From the NCBI RefSeq assembly GCF_025145285.1, contig NZ_CP102251.1, forward strand, positions 806,001 through 870,000: a DNA stretch of 64,000 nt. The letters are read 5' to 3'. The DNA comes from Alistipes onderdonkii (GTDB lineage: Bacteria; Bacteroidota; Bacteroidia; Bacteroidales; Rikenellaceae). The notes under the pieces are model-generated. The model saw only the letters and a list, made by a program, of their open reading frames with translations, ran no database searches and had not been told where the DNA came from. A program made the position numbers and the translations under genes. Positions 35,394-44,586 of this stretch are shown here, piece after piece (within the stretch, counting starts at the first letter, position 1; each line of letters opens with the position of its first letter).

Positions 35394-37313
35394 ATGAAAA
35401 GAACCTTATTCCTGTCGGTGTTGTTCGGTATGCTCCTCGTTACGGCCCATGCTGGAAACGAAAGCCACCAACAAGTTGACAGTACGCTTTACGCCTATTA
35501 CCGCTGGTGTAACAACAACATACGCGACACGGCCGTCCTCAGCAAGGCGGACACGTTGTTCCGGCTCTCGGGCGAGAAGCACGACATCCGGATGCAGGCC
35601 GTTGCGCTGAGCATGAAAGCCGACCATTACTATTTCAACAACGACCTCGATTCGCTCAAGGCATGGATTCCCCGCGTGCAGGATTTCGCCCGCAAGCACA
35701 ACCAGCTCAAATATTATTACTTCACATGGTCGCGGCTGATCCTCTATTATACCAAGCAGGCGCAATACACGCTCGCCCAATACGAGCTGGAGCAGTATAT
35801 GTCGCAGGCCGAAAAGGACAACTACAAGCCCGCAACCGCCGATGCATACAAACAACTCGGGCACATCTACCGCACACGGGGGCTGAAAGAGGCATCGGTG
35901 GAATACTACCGCAAGGCAATCGACTTCATGATCCAGAACGGGCTCGACAAATTCCAGCTCTCGAACCTCTATTCGGAACTCGCGACCATGCTGATGGATC
36001 TGCGACGCTATCCCGAAGCCGCGGAGGCGATCGAAAAGGGCAAGGCCTGCATCCCCCTGCCTGAGTATATCTGGTCGCTGAAAATAAAGGAAGTGCTCCT
36101 GCTTCTCCAGACCGACCAGATCGCCAAGGCCAAAGCCCTGTTCGAAGAGATCAAGGCCGGACACGGCGGTTACCTCACCGATATCAACCTGACCGAAATC
36201 CAGCTGGCGATCTACAAATCCTCGCACGAATACACCAAGGCGCTCGCAACGATCGAGAGACTGATCGGACTGTTCGGGAACGAAGGCTACGCGGAATCGT
36301 ATTTCTACTATATTTACAAAACCCGCGCGGACACCTACGCAGCACTCGGCAACTTCGGGCCCGCCTATGAGGACTTGCAGCACTTCATCGACCTGTATCA
36401 CAAGCGGGTCAACGACGACAACGAAAAGACACTCGGGGAATTCGCCACGCTGCTCGACGTCAACCGGCTGAACGTGGAAAAGGCCGAACTGCACCAGCAG
36501 GCGCAGGAAGAGCGCCTGCACCGCACCCAATTGGGCACCATCGGCCTGGCGTGCATCCTCCTGCTGGCCACCGTCTTCATCGCGGTGATGCTCCGCATGA
36601 ACCGCCACCTCGCCCGCGCGAAGCGGGCCGCCGAAGAGAGCAACCGGATGAAGGGCATCTTCATCCGCAACATCACACACGAAATCAATACGCCGCTCAA
36701 CTCCATCGTCGGGTTTGCAGAGCTGGCCGCAGCCTCGGACGATGCCGACGCCGCCGAACGGCAATCCTATATCGGCATCATCCAGGAAAACAGCGGCTAC
36801 CTGCAAAAACTCGTGGACGACGTACTCTACGTCGCCGGGCTCGAATCGTCGGAAACCCCGCCGGTCATGGGGCCGACCGAGATCAACGAATGCTGCCTGG
36901 AGTGCATTCAGAAGGTCTCGCAGTACAGCCCCCGGGCGGCCGACATCCGTTTCGTCCCGGCATGCGAAAAATTCCACCTGCACACCTCCCGCGTGCTGAT
37001 ATCCAAAGCCATCACCGAAATGCTGCGCAATGCCGTGCACTTCGCGGCCGACGGCGATATCACGCTCGCCTACACGCTCGACGGCGGCAACCGCCGCATC
37101 ACGTTCACGGTAACCGACTCGGGCCCCGGCATCCCGGCTTCCGAGGCCGAGCATATTTTCGGCCGCTTCGTCAAACTCGACACCTTCTCGCAAGGGCTTG
37201 GGCTCGGGCTGACGGTATGCCGGCTGATCGCCTCAGCCCTGGACGGCACGATAAAACTCGACACGGACTACAGCGGAGGGGCACGTTTCGTACTTTCGAT
37301 ACCGCTACGTTAA
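35394..37313 (+). CDS. TPR-repeat sensor histidine kinase
   Basis: A 639-aa membrane sensor kinase. A signal peptide (MKRTLFLSVLFGMLLVTAHA) leads into a periplasmic helical region of several tetratricopeptide repeats (residues about 60-370, e.g. DAYKQLGHIYRTRGLKEASV). One membrane span follows (LGTIGLACILLLATVFIAVM, about 383-402), then a HisKA domain with the phospho-accepting His in FIRNITHEINTPLNSIVGF. The HATPase domain has an N box (TEMLRNAVHFA), G1 box (DSGPGIP) and G2 box (GLGLGL). No receiver or DNA-binding domain is fused, so it is not a hybrid HTCS. No response regulator is adjacent. The signal sensed is unknown. Confidence 0.92.
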   Translation: MKRTLFLSVLFGMLLVTAHAGNESHQQVDSTLYAYYRWCNNNIRDTAVLSKADTLFRLSGEKHDIRMQAVALSMKADHYYFNNDLDSLKAWIPRVQDFARKHNQLKYYYFTWSRLILYYTKQAQYTLAQYELEQYMSQAEKDNYKPATADAYKQLGHIYRTRGLKEASVEYYRKAIDFMIQNGLDKFQLSNLYSELATMLMDLRRYPEAAEAIEKGKACIPLPEYIWSLKIKEVLLLLQTDQIAKAKALFEEIKAGHGGYLTDINLTEIQLAIYKSSHEYTKALATIERLIGLFGNEGYAESYFYYIYKTRADTYAALGNFGPAYEDLQHFIDLYHKRVNDDNEKTLGEFATLLDVNRLNVEKAELHQQAQEERLHRTQLGTIGLACILLLATVFIAVMLRMNRHLARAKRAAEESNRMKGIFIRNITHEINTPLNSIVGFAELAAASDDADAAERQSYIGIIQENSGYLQKLVDDVLYVAGLESSETPPVMGPTEINECCLECIQKVSQYSPRAADIRFVPACEKFHLHTSRVLISKAITEMLRNAVHFAADGDITLAYTLDGGNRRITFTVTDSGPGIPASEAEHIFGRFVKLDTFSQGLGLGLTVCRLIASALDGTIKLDTDYSGGARFVLSIPLR

Positions 37314-37390
37314 ACACTAAAAACCAATACAATAGACCATACACTGGAAAATTAATATGAATTATTAATCTTTAATTCTCATTTTTTCCT

Positions 37391-37398
37391 TATATTTG
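37391..37398 (+). promoter_or_regulatory. -7 box of the L28-L33-DUF4295 operon
   Basis: TATATTTG, 43 nt before the rpmB ATG. The AT-rich DNA upstream has no TTTG at 19-21 nt. Confidence 0.6.
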
Positions 37399-37441
37399 CA
37401 CTCCCTTACGGGAATAACGAACAAATTTAGCGAAAACAACA

Positions 37442-37675
37442 ATGAAAGTTTGCGAAATCACAGGCAAGGTAGCGATCGTGGGCAACAACGTCTCGCACTC
37501 GCACCACAAGACCAAACGCAAATTCAGCCCCAATCTGAAAACCAAGCGTTTCTGGTCCGAGCAGGAAGGCCGCTGGATCACCCTGAAGGTGTCGGCAGCC
37601 GGAATGAAAACAATTAACAAGAAGGGTCTTGCAGTAGCACTGCGCGAGGCTGCCGCACCCAAGTCCGTTTACTAA
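37442..37675 (+). CDS. rpmB: 50S ribosomal protein L28
   Basis: A 77-aa protein. It begins MKVCEITGKVAIVGNNVSHS, has KTKRKFSPNLKTKRFW, and ends GMKTINKKGLAVALREA, as in Bacteroidetes L28. It carries only Cys 4, so it is the zinc-free type. It is first in a three-gene operon with rpmG 16 nt downstream. Confidence 0.96.
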   Translation: MKVCEITGKVAIVGNNVSHSHHKTKRKFSPNLKTKRFWSEQEGRWITLKVSAAGMKTINKKGLAVALREAAAPKSVY

Positions 37676-37691
37676 AACACCGAAGTAACAA

Positions 37692-37874
37692 ATGGCAAAG
37701 AAAGGCAACAGGGTTCAGGTCATTCTCGAATGCACCGAACAGAAACAGAGCGGAGTTCCGGGAATGTCCCGTTACATCACGACGAAAAACAAAAAGAACA
37801 CCCCCGACCGTCTGGAGCGTAAAAAGTACAATCCGTTTTTGAAGAAGGTCACCGTTCACCGTGAAATTAAATAG
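37692..37874 (+). CDS. rpmG: 50S ribosomal protein L33
   Basis: A 60-aa basic protein with VQVILECTEQKQSGVPGMSR, YITTKNKKNTPDRLE and YNPFLKKVTVHREIK. Only one cysteine is present, so it is the C- (zinc-free) form. It sits between L28 and the DUF4295 gene, as in many Bacteroidetes. Confidence 0.96.
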   Translation: MAKKGNRVQVILECTEQKQSGVPGMSRYITTKNKKNTPDRLERKKYNPFLKKVTVHREIK

Positions 37875-37886
37875 TTTTGAAGCTCT

Positions 37887-38045
37887 ATGGCAAAGAAAGT
37901 AGTCGCAACACTGAAAACCGGCACGGGTAAGAACTTTACGAAGTGCATCAAGATGGTCAAGTCGGACAAGACCGGTGCTTACATGTTCAAGGAAGGCATC
38001 ATTCCCAACGACCAGGTCAAGGAATTCTTCGAAGAGAAGAAATAA
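37887..38045 (+). CDS. DUF4295 family protein
   Basis: A 52-aa lysine-rich protein: MAKKVVATLKTGTGKNFTKC ... KSDKTGAYMFKEGIIPNDQV. It matches the Bacteroidetes DUF4295 family, always found behind L28 and L33. Its basic nature and place suggest a ribosome-associated small protein; I recall no biochemical proof. Start 12 nt after rpmG. Confidence 0.9.
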   Translation: MAKKVVATLKTGTGKNFTKCIKMVKSDKTGAYMFKEGIIPNDQVKEFFEEKK

Positions 38046-38070
38046 GTATTTTAAGAGCTATTCTTAAATA

Positions 38071-38104
38071 CAAAGGGCATCCGATCGGATGCCCTTTGTG
38101 TTTT
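38071..38104. terminator. Bidirectional terminator after DUF4295
   Basis: CACAAAGGGCATCC and its perfect complement form a 14-bp stem with a small GATC turn, followed by TTTT on the plus strand. It can also serve the convergent gene ending at 38123. Confidence 0.88.
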
Positions 38105-38122
38105 ACCGACCTTCCCGGCGGA

Positions 38123-39037
38123 TCAGAATTTGTGTACCGCGCGCACCAGGAAATTGTTATACTTGGGAATTTCAACGACATAGGGAGGTTCGATACCCAT
38201 ATGTGACGTAAAGGCCGACTTTTCGTCCTTCTCGGTCGAGGAGAAATAGTAGACCAGCCGATCCATACGCTTGCCGCCGTTATTCTTGAGGGCGTTGTTG
38301 AAACGGTTGCGGGCCTGGCGGCTGGACTGCACACGCGTCCCGCCGCTGTAATTGTGGCCGATGTTCAGCAGTTCGTCGATCGACGGAAGGTACCAGCCCT
38401 CGCCTTTCTCGCGGCACCACTTGAATGCCGGGAAATCGTCCCACGAGAGGTTGTTCTCGGCAATGTAGGCCGCGACTTTCTCCATATTCACACTGCCGTC
38501 GGAACGGTTGTCCGTACCGATGACGCGCAGGTCGGGTTTGCGGAACTCGCTCCAGTGCAGGTAAATCTCATCGAGCGAGATTACCAGCCCGTGCTGGCGG
38601 TCGTCGGAGAGCATGCATACGACGCCCTTGATCCCGTTCTGGTTATAGAATTCGCCGATCTCGTACTCCTTGACCACATACTTCACCCCACCGGCCGGGC
38701 TGGCGGCAGGCGCCTCGGCCGCAGCGGGAGCGGCGGAAACCGTTGCAGGCTCTTCGGCCGGGAGGGCCGGGGTCAACGGTGTTGCAGGAATGCTCGCGGC
38801 AGCCTTGAAATACTCTTTCTCGCCGTTTGCATATTGGATATAGCTGATTTCCGACACGGGCAGGACATAAGTCGGGCCGTCGGGATTGGAGAAACGCTTG
38901 TAGCGGACGGCCTCGGGGGTAATCTCCGTCACTTTCGCTTCGACCTTCGAGGCGTCGGCCTTGATTATCAGGTCTTGGGCTGCGACAGTCAGTACGCCGC
39001 AAAACGCTGCCAACAGCAGCAGGATCGTTTTTTTCAT
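38123..39037 (-). CDS. Exported protein with DUF1566-like C-terminal domain
   Basis: A 304-aa protein with a type I signal peptide (MKKTILLLLAAFCGVLTVAA). The N-terminal module, residues about 20-80 (DLIIKADASKVEAKVTEI ... VLPVSEISYIQYANGEKEYF), is common in Bacteroidales periplasmic proteins. An Ala/Pro-rich linker (about 85-115) leads to a domain with the pattern WCREKGEGWYLPSIDELLNI ... YFSSTE ... FLVRAVHKF. This is the LPS-x-x-EL ... SST-E ... R-x-V pattern of DUF1566/Lcl-type lectin-like domains. Function unknown. The ATG at 39037 is chosen; one directly before it (39040) is equally possible. Confidence 0.8.
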   Translation of the reverse strand: MKKTILLLLAAFCGVLTVAAQDLIIKADASKVEAKVTEITPEAVRYKRFSNPDGPTYVLPVSEISYIQYANGEKEYFKAAASIPATPLTPALPAEEPATVSAAPAAAEAPAASPAGGVKYVVKEYEIGEFYNQNGIKGVVCMLSDDRQHGLVISLDEIYLHWSEFRKPDLRVIGTDNRSDGSVNMEKVAAYIAENNLSWDDFPAFKWCREKGEGWYLPSIDELLNIGHNYSGGTRVQSSRQARNRFNNALKNNGGKRMDRLVYYFSSTEKDEKSAFTSHMGIEPPYVVEIPKYNNFLVRAVHKF

Positions 39038-39060
39038 CATTGCAGGAAATGTATATAGCG

Positions 39061-39068
39061 CAAATATA
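39061..39068 (-). promoter_or_regulatory. -7 box for the DUF1566-like gene
   Basis: TATATTTG on the minus strand, 23 nt before the start. No TTTG at the standard spacing. Confidence 0.55.
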
Positions 39069-39092
39069 ACGTTTTTTTCCAAACTTTCTTAT

Positions 39093-39100
39093 TATCTTTG
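39093..39100 (+). promoter_or_regulatory. -7 box of ftsY
   Basis: TATCTTTG on the plus strand, 22 nt before the ftsY ATG. It is back to back with the -7 box at 39061-39068. Confidence 0.6.
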
Positions 39101-39122
39101 TCAGGATATATTAAATATAAGT

Positions 39123-40127
39123 ATGGGATTTTTCGATATTTTCAAAAAGAAACAGGATAACGCCGCAGCAGACATTCCGGAAAGCCGGCAACAGCAGCAG
39201 GAAGAGCTCAGCGCAGGGCTCGAAAAGACCAAGACCGGAATCTTCTCGAAACTCGCCCGCGCCGTAGCAGGCCGCTCGACGGTCGATGCCGACGTGCTGG
39301 ACGACGTGGAGGAGGTGCTGATTACGTCGGACGTGGGCGTGGAAACCACGGTGAAGATTATCCGGCGCATCGAAGAGCGCGTAGCGCGCGACAAATATAT
39401 GAACACCTCCGAGCTCCAGTCCATCCTGCGCGAAGAGGTTATGTCGCTGATGGAGGAGTCGCACGGCTCGGAGAAGCATTTCGGGCTCGACGCCAGGCAG
39501 GGCGAACCCTACGTGGTGATGGTCGTCGGCGTCAACGGCGCGGGCAAGACCACCACCATCGGCAAGCTCGCTGCACAGCTGACCAAGGCCGGACTGAAAG
39601 TCTGGATCGGCGCCGCCGATACGTTCCGCGCTGCAGCCATCGACCAGCTCAAAGTCTGGGCCGACCGCGCCGGGGCGACGATGATCCGTCAGGAGATGGG
39701 TTCCGACCCGGCATCAGTAGCGTTCGACACGCTGACGTCGGCCAAGGCCAACGGCGCCGACGTGGTGCTGATCGACACGGCAGGCCGCCTGCACAACAAA
39801 GTCAACCTGATGAACGAACTGACCAAAATCCGCAACGTCATGGGCAAGGTCATCCCGGGGGCCCCGCACGAGGTGATGCTGGTGCTCGACGGTTCCACGG
39901 GACAAAATGCCTTTGAACAGGCACGGCAGTTCACGCAGGCGACGCAGGTCACTTCGCTCACCATCACCAAGCTCGACGGCACGGCCAAAGGCGGCGTGGT
40001 GATCGGCATCAGCGACCAGTTCCACATCCCGGTGCGCTACATCGGGATCGGGGAAGGCATCGACCAGCTCCGCATTTTCGACCGCAGGGAGTTCGTGAAC
40101 GCCCTGTTCGGCCACGAAACGAAATAA
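39123..40127 (+). CDS. ftsY: Signal recognition particle receptor FtsY
   Basis: A 334-aa SRP GTPase that docks SRP-ribosome complexes at the inner membrane. A short charged N-terminal part (MGFFDIFKKKQDNAA, without the long acidic A domain of E. coli) is followed by the helical N domain and the G domain. Its motifs are VGVNGAGKTTTIGKL (near residue 136), DTFRAAAIDQLKVWADR, DTAGRLHNKVNLMNEL, TKLDGTAKGG and the closing GIGEGIDQLRIFDRREFVN. The ATG at 39123 agrees with the promoter box and family start. Confidence 0.95.
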   Translation: MGFFDIFKKKQDNAAADIPESRQQQQEELSAGLEKTKTGIFSKLARAVAGRSTVDADVLDDVEEVLITSDVGVETTVKIIRRIEERVARDKYMNTSELQSILREEVMSLMEESHGSEKHFGLDARQGEPYVVMVVGVNGAGKTTTIGKLAAQLTKAGLKVWIGAADTFRAAAIDQLKVWADRAGATMIRQEMGSDPASVAFDTLTSAKANGADVVLIDTAGRLHNKVNLMNELTKIRNVMGKVIPGAPHEVMLVLDGSTGQNAFEQARQFTQATQVTSLTITKLDGTAKGGVVIGISDQFHIPVRYIGIGEGIDQLRIFDRREFVNALFGHETK

Positions 40128-40142
40128 AGCGCCCCCACGCCT

Positions 40143-41018
40143 ATGAAACCAATCCTCTGGGGCTTATTGCTCGCACTGGGATGCAGCCTTCCGGGAAAAG
40201 CCCAGCAACCGGCCGCGGCAGACAGTTGCCGCATGCAGGCCGATGAACAGGCCGGCACATCCGCCATGGCAGCACCGACAGCCGACGACCCCTTCGCGCA
40301 GGATTCGGTATGGCAGGAAGCGACGGCCGGCGAAGGACTCGATTTCATGGTTTTCGGCCGCCATGCACGCGACGACAGGTATTACGGGCAACTCGCCGAA
40401 CGCTTCGAGAAGGCCGACACGACACTTTTCGGTTCCGACTTCCTCGTGCTTTATTACGGGTACGCCTACCGTGACGAATACGACGGGGGCTACGGCCGGG
40501 ATCCGTGGAACGAAGCGACCAAGGAAAAGCGCTATGCGGAGGCATACGACGCATTGAATTCCGCCCTGAAGAAAGCCCCGGCAACGCCCCACGCGCTGTC
40601 GGATGCTTTGTGGATCGCCCGGGAACTCGGACGGCCCGACGAAGAGGTGCAACGGCTCGAATGGAGGCTTTATGCCCTGCTGACATGGATAAGCCTGCTC
40701 GGGGACGGGAGCGAACAGTATCCGGCGGTCGTGGTCAACGTCCGTGACGAATATACCCTCATGTACGATTACATGGGCGTCCGGCAAGTCCTGGGGCAGC
40801 AACTCATCCGCAAAGACGACGGCATCCCGTACGACAAGATCGACATAGAACCGCTGGACACACCCGACTCCAAAATCTCGGAGGTATGGTTCGATGTCAG
40901 CTACCCGTTCACCATGCTGGCGTCCCCCGGACATTGGGCAAAAAAACTCACGGGCGAAACACTCACAAAGGACACCGCCCCAGAAAACGAACCCGGCGTC
41001 CCGTCCCCGGGAGAATAG
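40143..41018 (+). CDS. Exported DUF4919-like protein
   Basis: A 291-aa exported protein with signal peptide MKPILWGLLLALGCSLPGKA (signal peptidase I cleavage before QQ seems likelier than lipidation). The body contains FLVLYYGYAYRDEYDGGYGR, AYDALNSALKKAPATPHALS and YPAVVVNVRDEYTLMYDYMG. This pattern resembles the Bacteroidales DUF4919 family, which I recognise only tentatively. No catalytic motif is evident. It lies 15 nt after ftsY and probably shares its transcript; a strong terminator follows. Confidence 0.7.
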   Translation: MKPILWGLLLALGCSLPGKAQQPAAADSCRMQADEQAGTSAMAAPTADDPFAQDSVWQEATAGEGLDFMVFGRHARDDRYYGQLAERFEKADTTLFGSDFLVLYYGYAYRDEYDGGYGRDPWNEATKEKRYAEAYDALNSALKKAPATPHALSDALWIARELGRPDEEVQRLEWRLYALLTWISLLGDGSEQYPAVVVNVRDEYTLMYDYMGVRQVLGQQLIRKDDGIPYDKIDIEPLDTPDSKISEVWFDVSYPFTMLASPGHWAKKLTGETLTKDTAPENEPGVPSPGE

Positions 41019-41091
41019 CCGGGAACGGGATAGCAACCGCCCCCGATTCCGCCGGGATAACGGACAACATACAGTAACAATATAAGTATCA

Positions 41092-41129
41092 GGCGACAGG
41101 CTCCGAAATCGGAGCCTGTCGCCTTTTTT
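41092..41129 (+). terminator. Terminator after the ftsY transcript
   Basis: GGCGACAGGCTCCG pairs perfectly with CGGAGCCTGTCGCC around AAAT and is followed by six Ts. Confidence 0.92.
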
Positions 41130-41228
41130 GTGTCCGGTTCATCCGGATCACCCGTACGCGGAAGTCAATTATACGCAATCTGAGGATTCAAATACGCAAA
41201 CCACGCCCAGCAAGAATTTCGATATACA

Positions 41229-41236
41229 TAATTTTG
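41229..41236 (+). promoter_or_regulatory. Candidate -7 box of the first SusC/SusD operon
   Basis: TAATTTTG fits TAnnTTTG and would give a leader of about 130 nt before the SusC ATG at 41371. The leader (41237-41370) is AT-rich and gene-free. No -33 TTTG is at the right place. Confidence 0.5.
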
Positions 41237-41370
41237 AATATCAAATTTCCACATATTACAAATCGACGACAAACACCCGCGATTATTTAAATTATTTTAA
41301 TAAATCAAGCCAACCTATTCGGTGCAAACCGAGCCTCTATACCAATAATACTAATATTAACCTTAACTCT

Positions 41371-44300
41371 ATGAAAATGAATTTGACTACTTCGGAGAAG
41401 AACAGGGGCATCGTCCGCTTTCTTCTGACGAGTATGCTGCTGTGCCTACTCATTCATCCGGCCCAAGCGCAAGACCGCGTCACGGTTACAGGGCGTCTGA
41501 CCGACACCAGCCATGCACCGCTCATCGGCGCTTCGGTCATAGAACAAGGGACGACCAACGGCGTTACGACCGATACGGAAGGTAACTACCAGATCTCCGT
41601 AAGCGGCAACGCGACCCTCGGCTTCTCGTTCATCGGCTACAAACCCCAGAGCGTCGCAGTCCTGAACCGCACCGTGATCGACGTCACGCTGGAGGAGGAT
41701 GCCACGATGATCGGCGAAGTCGTAGCCATCGGTTACGGTTCGCAGCGCAAGGAAGACCTCTCGATGGCCGTGACGACCGTCAAGCTCGACGAAGCGGCCA
41801 AAAGCCGCGCCTCGAACCTGGCGACCATCCTCCAGGGCCGTATGCCGGGCGTCACCGTACAGCAGACCGGCGACCCGATGAAACCCGCCTCGTTCACCAT
41901 CCGCGGCCGCGGATCGAAAGGCAACGACGACGACCCGACCTCGGGCGACGGCGTACTTGTCGTCGTGGACGGCGTGCCCAACGCCCCCTACATGATGGAG
42001 GACGTCGAGACGATCACCGTGCTCAAGGATGCCGCCTCGGCTGCAATCTACGGTGCATCGGTTGGTTCGAGCGGCGTCATCCTCATCACGACGAAGAAGG
42101 CCCAGAGCGGCAAACTCCGCGTAGACGTGAATGTCTCGCTCGGCTTCGAGAAGGTGACCAACCTGCCGAAGATGCTCACGGCGGAACAGTACAACGAAGT
42201 GTGGGCAAAAACCGTGGAGAAGAACCCCGGCAGCCAGCTTCCCAGCGCCTCCAACCCGGAGGTATACCCCTGGGGCAACGTAACCCGCACCGACTGGCTG
42301 GATGAGATTTTCCAGACCGGTTTCACGCAGCACTACGCCGCAACGATCTCGGGCGGCAGCGAGAAGGTACAGTCCATCTTCTCGGTATCCTACGACAAGA
42401 AGGACGGCGTGCTGCTCAACACCTACAGCGAGAGTTTCAACGGCAAATTGCAGACCGACTTCAAACTCACCAACTGGCTCAAGATTTCGGAGCGTGCGTC
42501 GTTCGTGGTATCCAACGGACAAGGCAACGTGGACACCAGCCACCAGGGCCCGATCATGGGCGCCATATGGTACCCGCGCGCGGCTTCGGTCTACGAGATG
42601 AACGAGGACGGGACATACGCCCGCGACGAGAAGGGCAACCGCTATTACGGCGGTACGAGCCCCGAGTGGGCGGACGTGAACGGCACGCCGATGCTCTACA
42701 ACCCGGTGGCATACCTCGAAAGGATGCACCGCAAATACCCCGAGCATAAGATCTTCTCGACGACCTCGATCGAAATCAAGCCGATCTCGTCGCTGACGAT
42801 CAAGTCCGACTTCACGGTCGACCTGCGCAACAAGGAGTCCGACGAGTTCTACCCCACCATGACGGAGAAAGGCCTGCGGCGCGACATCAACTACCGCGAA
42901 CAGTTCTTCGACCGGGACAACCACTGGCTCTCGGAGACGATCGCGACCTACGCACAGGTATTCGGCCGGCACCACATCAGCGCGATGGCGGGCTTCACGG
43001 CCGATTTCAAGAGGCTGCACAGCCGGGAAGTCTATTCGAGAGGGTATCCCGACAACGATATCAACAGTTCGATTTGGGATCAGGCCAACGACTGGACTTC
43101 GAACACGCCCAAGGAGAGCAAATACGAACAGACCATGGTGTCGTTCCTGGCCCGCCTGGGTTATTCGTTCGACGACCGTTATTTCCTGGTGGGCAGCGTG
43201 CGCCGCGACGCATCCTCGAAACTGCCCACGAGCAAGAACTACGACTGGTTCCCCTCGGTATCGGGATCGTGGAAACTCTCGTCCGAAAAATTCTTCCAGA
43301 ATGCAGGCCTCGACAAGGTTTTCGACCTGGTCAAGTTCCGCGCAGGCTGGGGCCGTATCGGTAATGTCGACCTCTATCCGAACAACGTGGCAACCGTTGA
43401 GCTCCTGAACTACCAATACCCGATCATCTTCGGCCAGAACCTCGACCAGCTGCTCCAGGGAACCTACCTCAACACGATTCCCAATTATTCCGCCCGCTGG
43501 GAAACCACCGAGCAGACCAGCGCGGGCCTCGACCTGACGATGTTCAAGAACAAACTGAACATCAGCGTGGATTACTACCACAAGGTAACCAAAGACCTGA
43601 TCGACTACATTCCCACGCCCGAGCAGATCGGTGTGGCGGATCCTCCCATGGGCAATATGGGCAACGTACTGAACAAAGGCTGGGAGTTCTCGGTGAACTA
43701 CAACGGCAGTGCGGCACAGGGCAAGCTGACCTACAACGTCTGGGGCAACTTCTCGACGAACAAGGGTTACGTACGCGAATACGGGGTACGCCAGGGCGCC
43801 GTGATGCACACCTCGCCCAACCTGAACAGCAACCCGATCCTCTACTCCGATGCAGGGCAACCCTGGTATTCGTTCATGGTCTACCGCACGGCAGGCATCT
43901 TCCGTTCGCAGGACGAAATCAACAAGTACATCTACAAGAACCCCGAAACCGGCGAGGCGAAACTGCTGATGCCCGACGCGAAGGTCGGCGACCTGATCTT
44001 CATCGACACCAACAACGACGGCGTGATCAACGACGATGACAAGACCTTCGCAGGTTCCTACACCCCCAAGAACACCTTCTCGTTCGGAGGCTCGCTCAAC
44101 TGGAAAGGCTTCGACTTCAGCTTCTTCTTCCAGGGCGTGACCGGCAACAAGGTCTACAACGGCCTCAAGCAGATGGCCATGAACGGCCGCAACGACTACG
44201 GCAACCTCATTTCCGACGTATTCAACAGCTGGGACTTCGACCCCCAAGGCAGCAAATACCCCCGCCTGGGCCTGGTTACGGGCAGCGATACGAACGGTAA

Positions 44301-44565
44301 CTACAGCAAATTCTCCGACATATTCCTCGAAGACGGCGACTACCTGCGCCTGAAGAACATCACGCTGGGTTACACGCTGCCCAAGAGCGTCAGCCGCTTC
44401 GTCGGGATGGAGAACGGTTCGCTGCGTGTCTACATGAGCGTCGACAACGTATGCACGATCACCGGTTATTCGGGCGTCGATCCCGAGGTCGGCAACTACG
44501 GTATCGACCGCGGTGTTTACCCCGTATCGCGTTTCTTCAATTTCGGTGTGAACATTAATTTCTAA
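41371..44565 (+). CDS. SusC-type TonB-dependent outer-membrane transporter
   Basis: A 1064-aa outer-membrane receptor that imports a ligand handed over by its SusD partner, powered by TonB. A signal peptide ends near HPAQAQ. The N-terminal carboxypeptidase-regulatory-like domain (VTGRLTDTSHAPLIGASVIE ... TDTEGNYQISV) and the plug (GYGSQRKEDLSMAVTTVK, IRGRGSKGNDD, VVDGVPNAPYMMEDVETITV, LKDAASAAIYGASVGSSGVI) precede the barrel, which ends in FFNFGVNINF. The SusD gene follows after 21 nt. With the nuclease-like enzyme downstream, the cargo may be a phosphodiester compound. Confidence 0.93.
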   Translation: MKMNLTTSEKNRGIVRFLLTSMLLCLLIHPAQAQDRVTVTGRLTDTSHAPLIGASVIEQGTTNGVTTDTEGNYQISVSGNATLGFSFIGYKPQSVAVLNRTVIDVTLEEDATMIGEVVAIGYGSQRKEDLSMAVTTVKLDEAAKSRASNLATILQGRMPGVTVQQTGDPMKPASFTIRGRGSKGNDDDPTSGDGVLVVVDGVPNAPYMMEDVETITVLKDAASAAIYGASVGSSGVILITTKKAQSGKLRVDVNVSLGFEKVTNLPKMLTAEQYNEVWAKTVEKNPGSQLPSASNPEVYPWGNVTRTDWLDEIFQTGFTQHYAATISGGSEKVQSIFSVSYDKKDGVLLNTYSESFNGKLQTDFKLTNWLKISERASFVVSNGQGNVDTSHQGPIMGAIWYPRAASVYEMNEDGTYARDEKGNRYYGGTSPEWADVNGTPMLYNPVAYLERMHRKYPEHKIFSTTSIEIKPISSLTIKSDFTVDLRNKESDEFYPTMTEKGLRRDINYREQFFDRDNHWLSETIATYAQVFGRHHISAMAGFTADFKRLHSREVYSRGYPDNDINSSIWDQANDWTSNTPKESKYEQTMVSFLARLGYSFDDRYFLVGSVRRDASSKLPTSKNYDWFPSVSGSWKLSSEKFFQNAGLDKVFDLVKFRAGWGRIGNVDLYPNNVATVELLNYQYPIIFGQNLDQLLQGTYLNTIPNYSARWETTEQTSAGLDLTMFKNKLNISVDYYHKVTKDLIDYIPTPEQIGVADPPMGNMGNVLNKGWEFSVNYNGSAAQGKLTYNVWGNFSTNKGYVREYGVRQGAVMHTSPNLNSNPILYSDAGQPWYSFMVYRTAGIFRSQDEINKYIYKNPETGEAKLLMPDAKVGDLIFIDTNNDGVINDDDKTFAGSYTPKNTFSFGGSLNWKGFDFSFFFQGVTGNKVYNGLKQMAMNGRNDYGNLISDVFNSWDFDPQGSKYPRLGLVTGSDTNGNYSKFSDIFLEDGDYLRLKNITLGYTLPKSVSRFVGMENGSLRVYMSVDNVCTITGYSGVDPEVGNYGIDRGVYPVSRFFNFGVNINF

Positions 44566-44586
44566 CCAACACAAACTACAATAGCG

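Noticed and set aside
41446..44574. A 1042-codon minus-strand open frame opposite the first SusC gene
   Set aside because: An antisense shadow; the plus-strand SusC domains, signal peptide and neighbouring SusD settle the strand.
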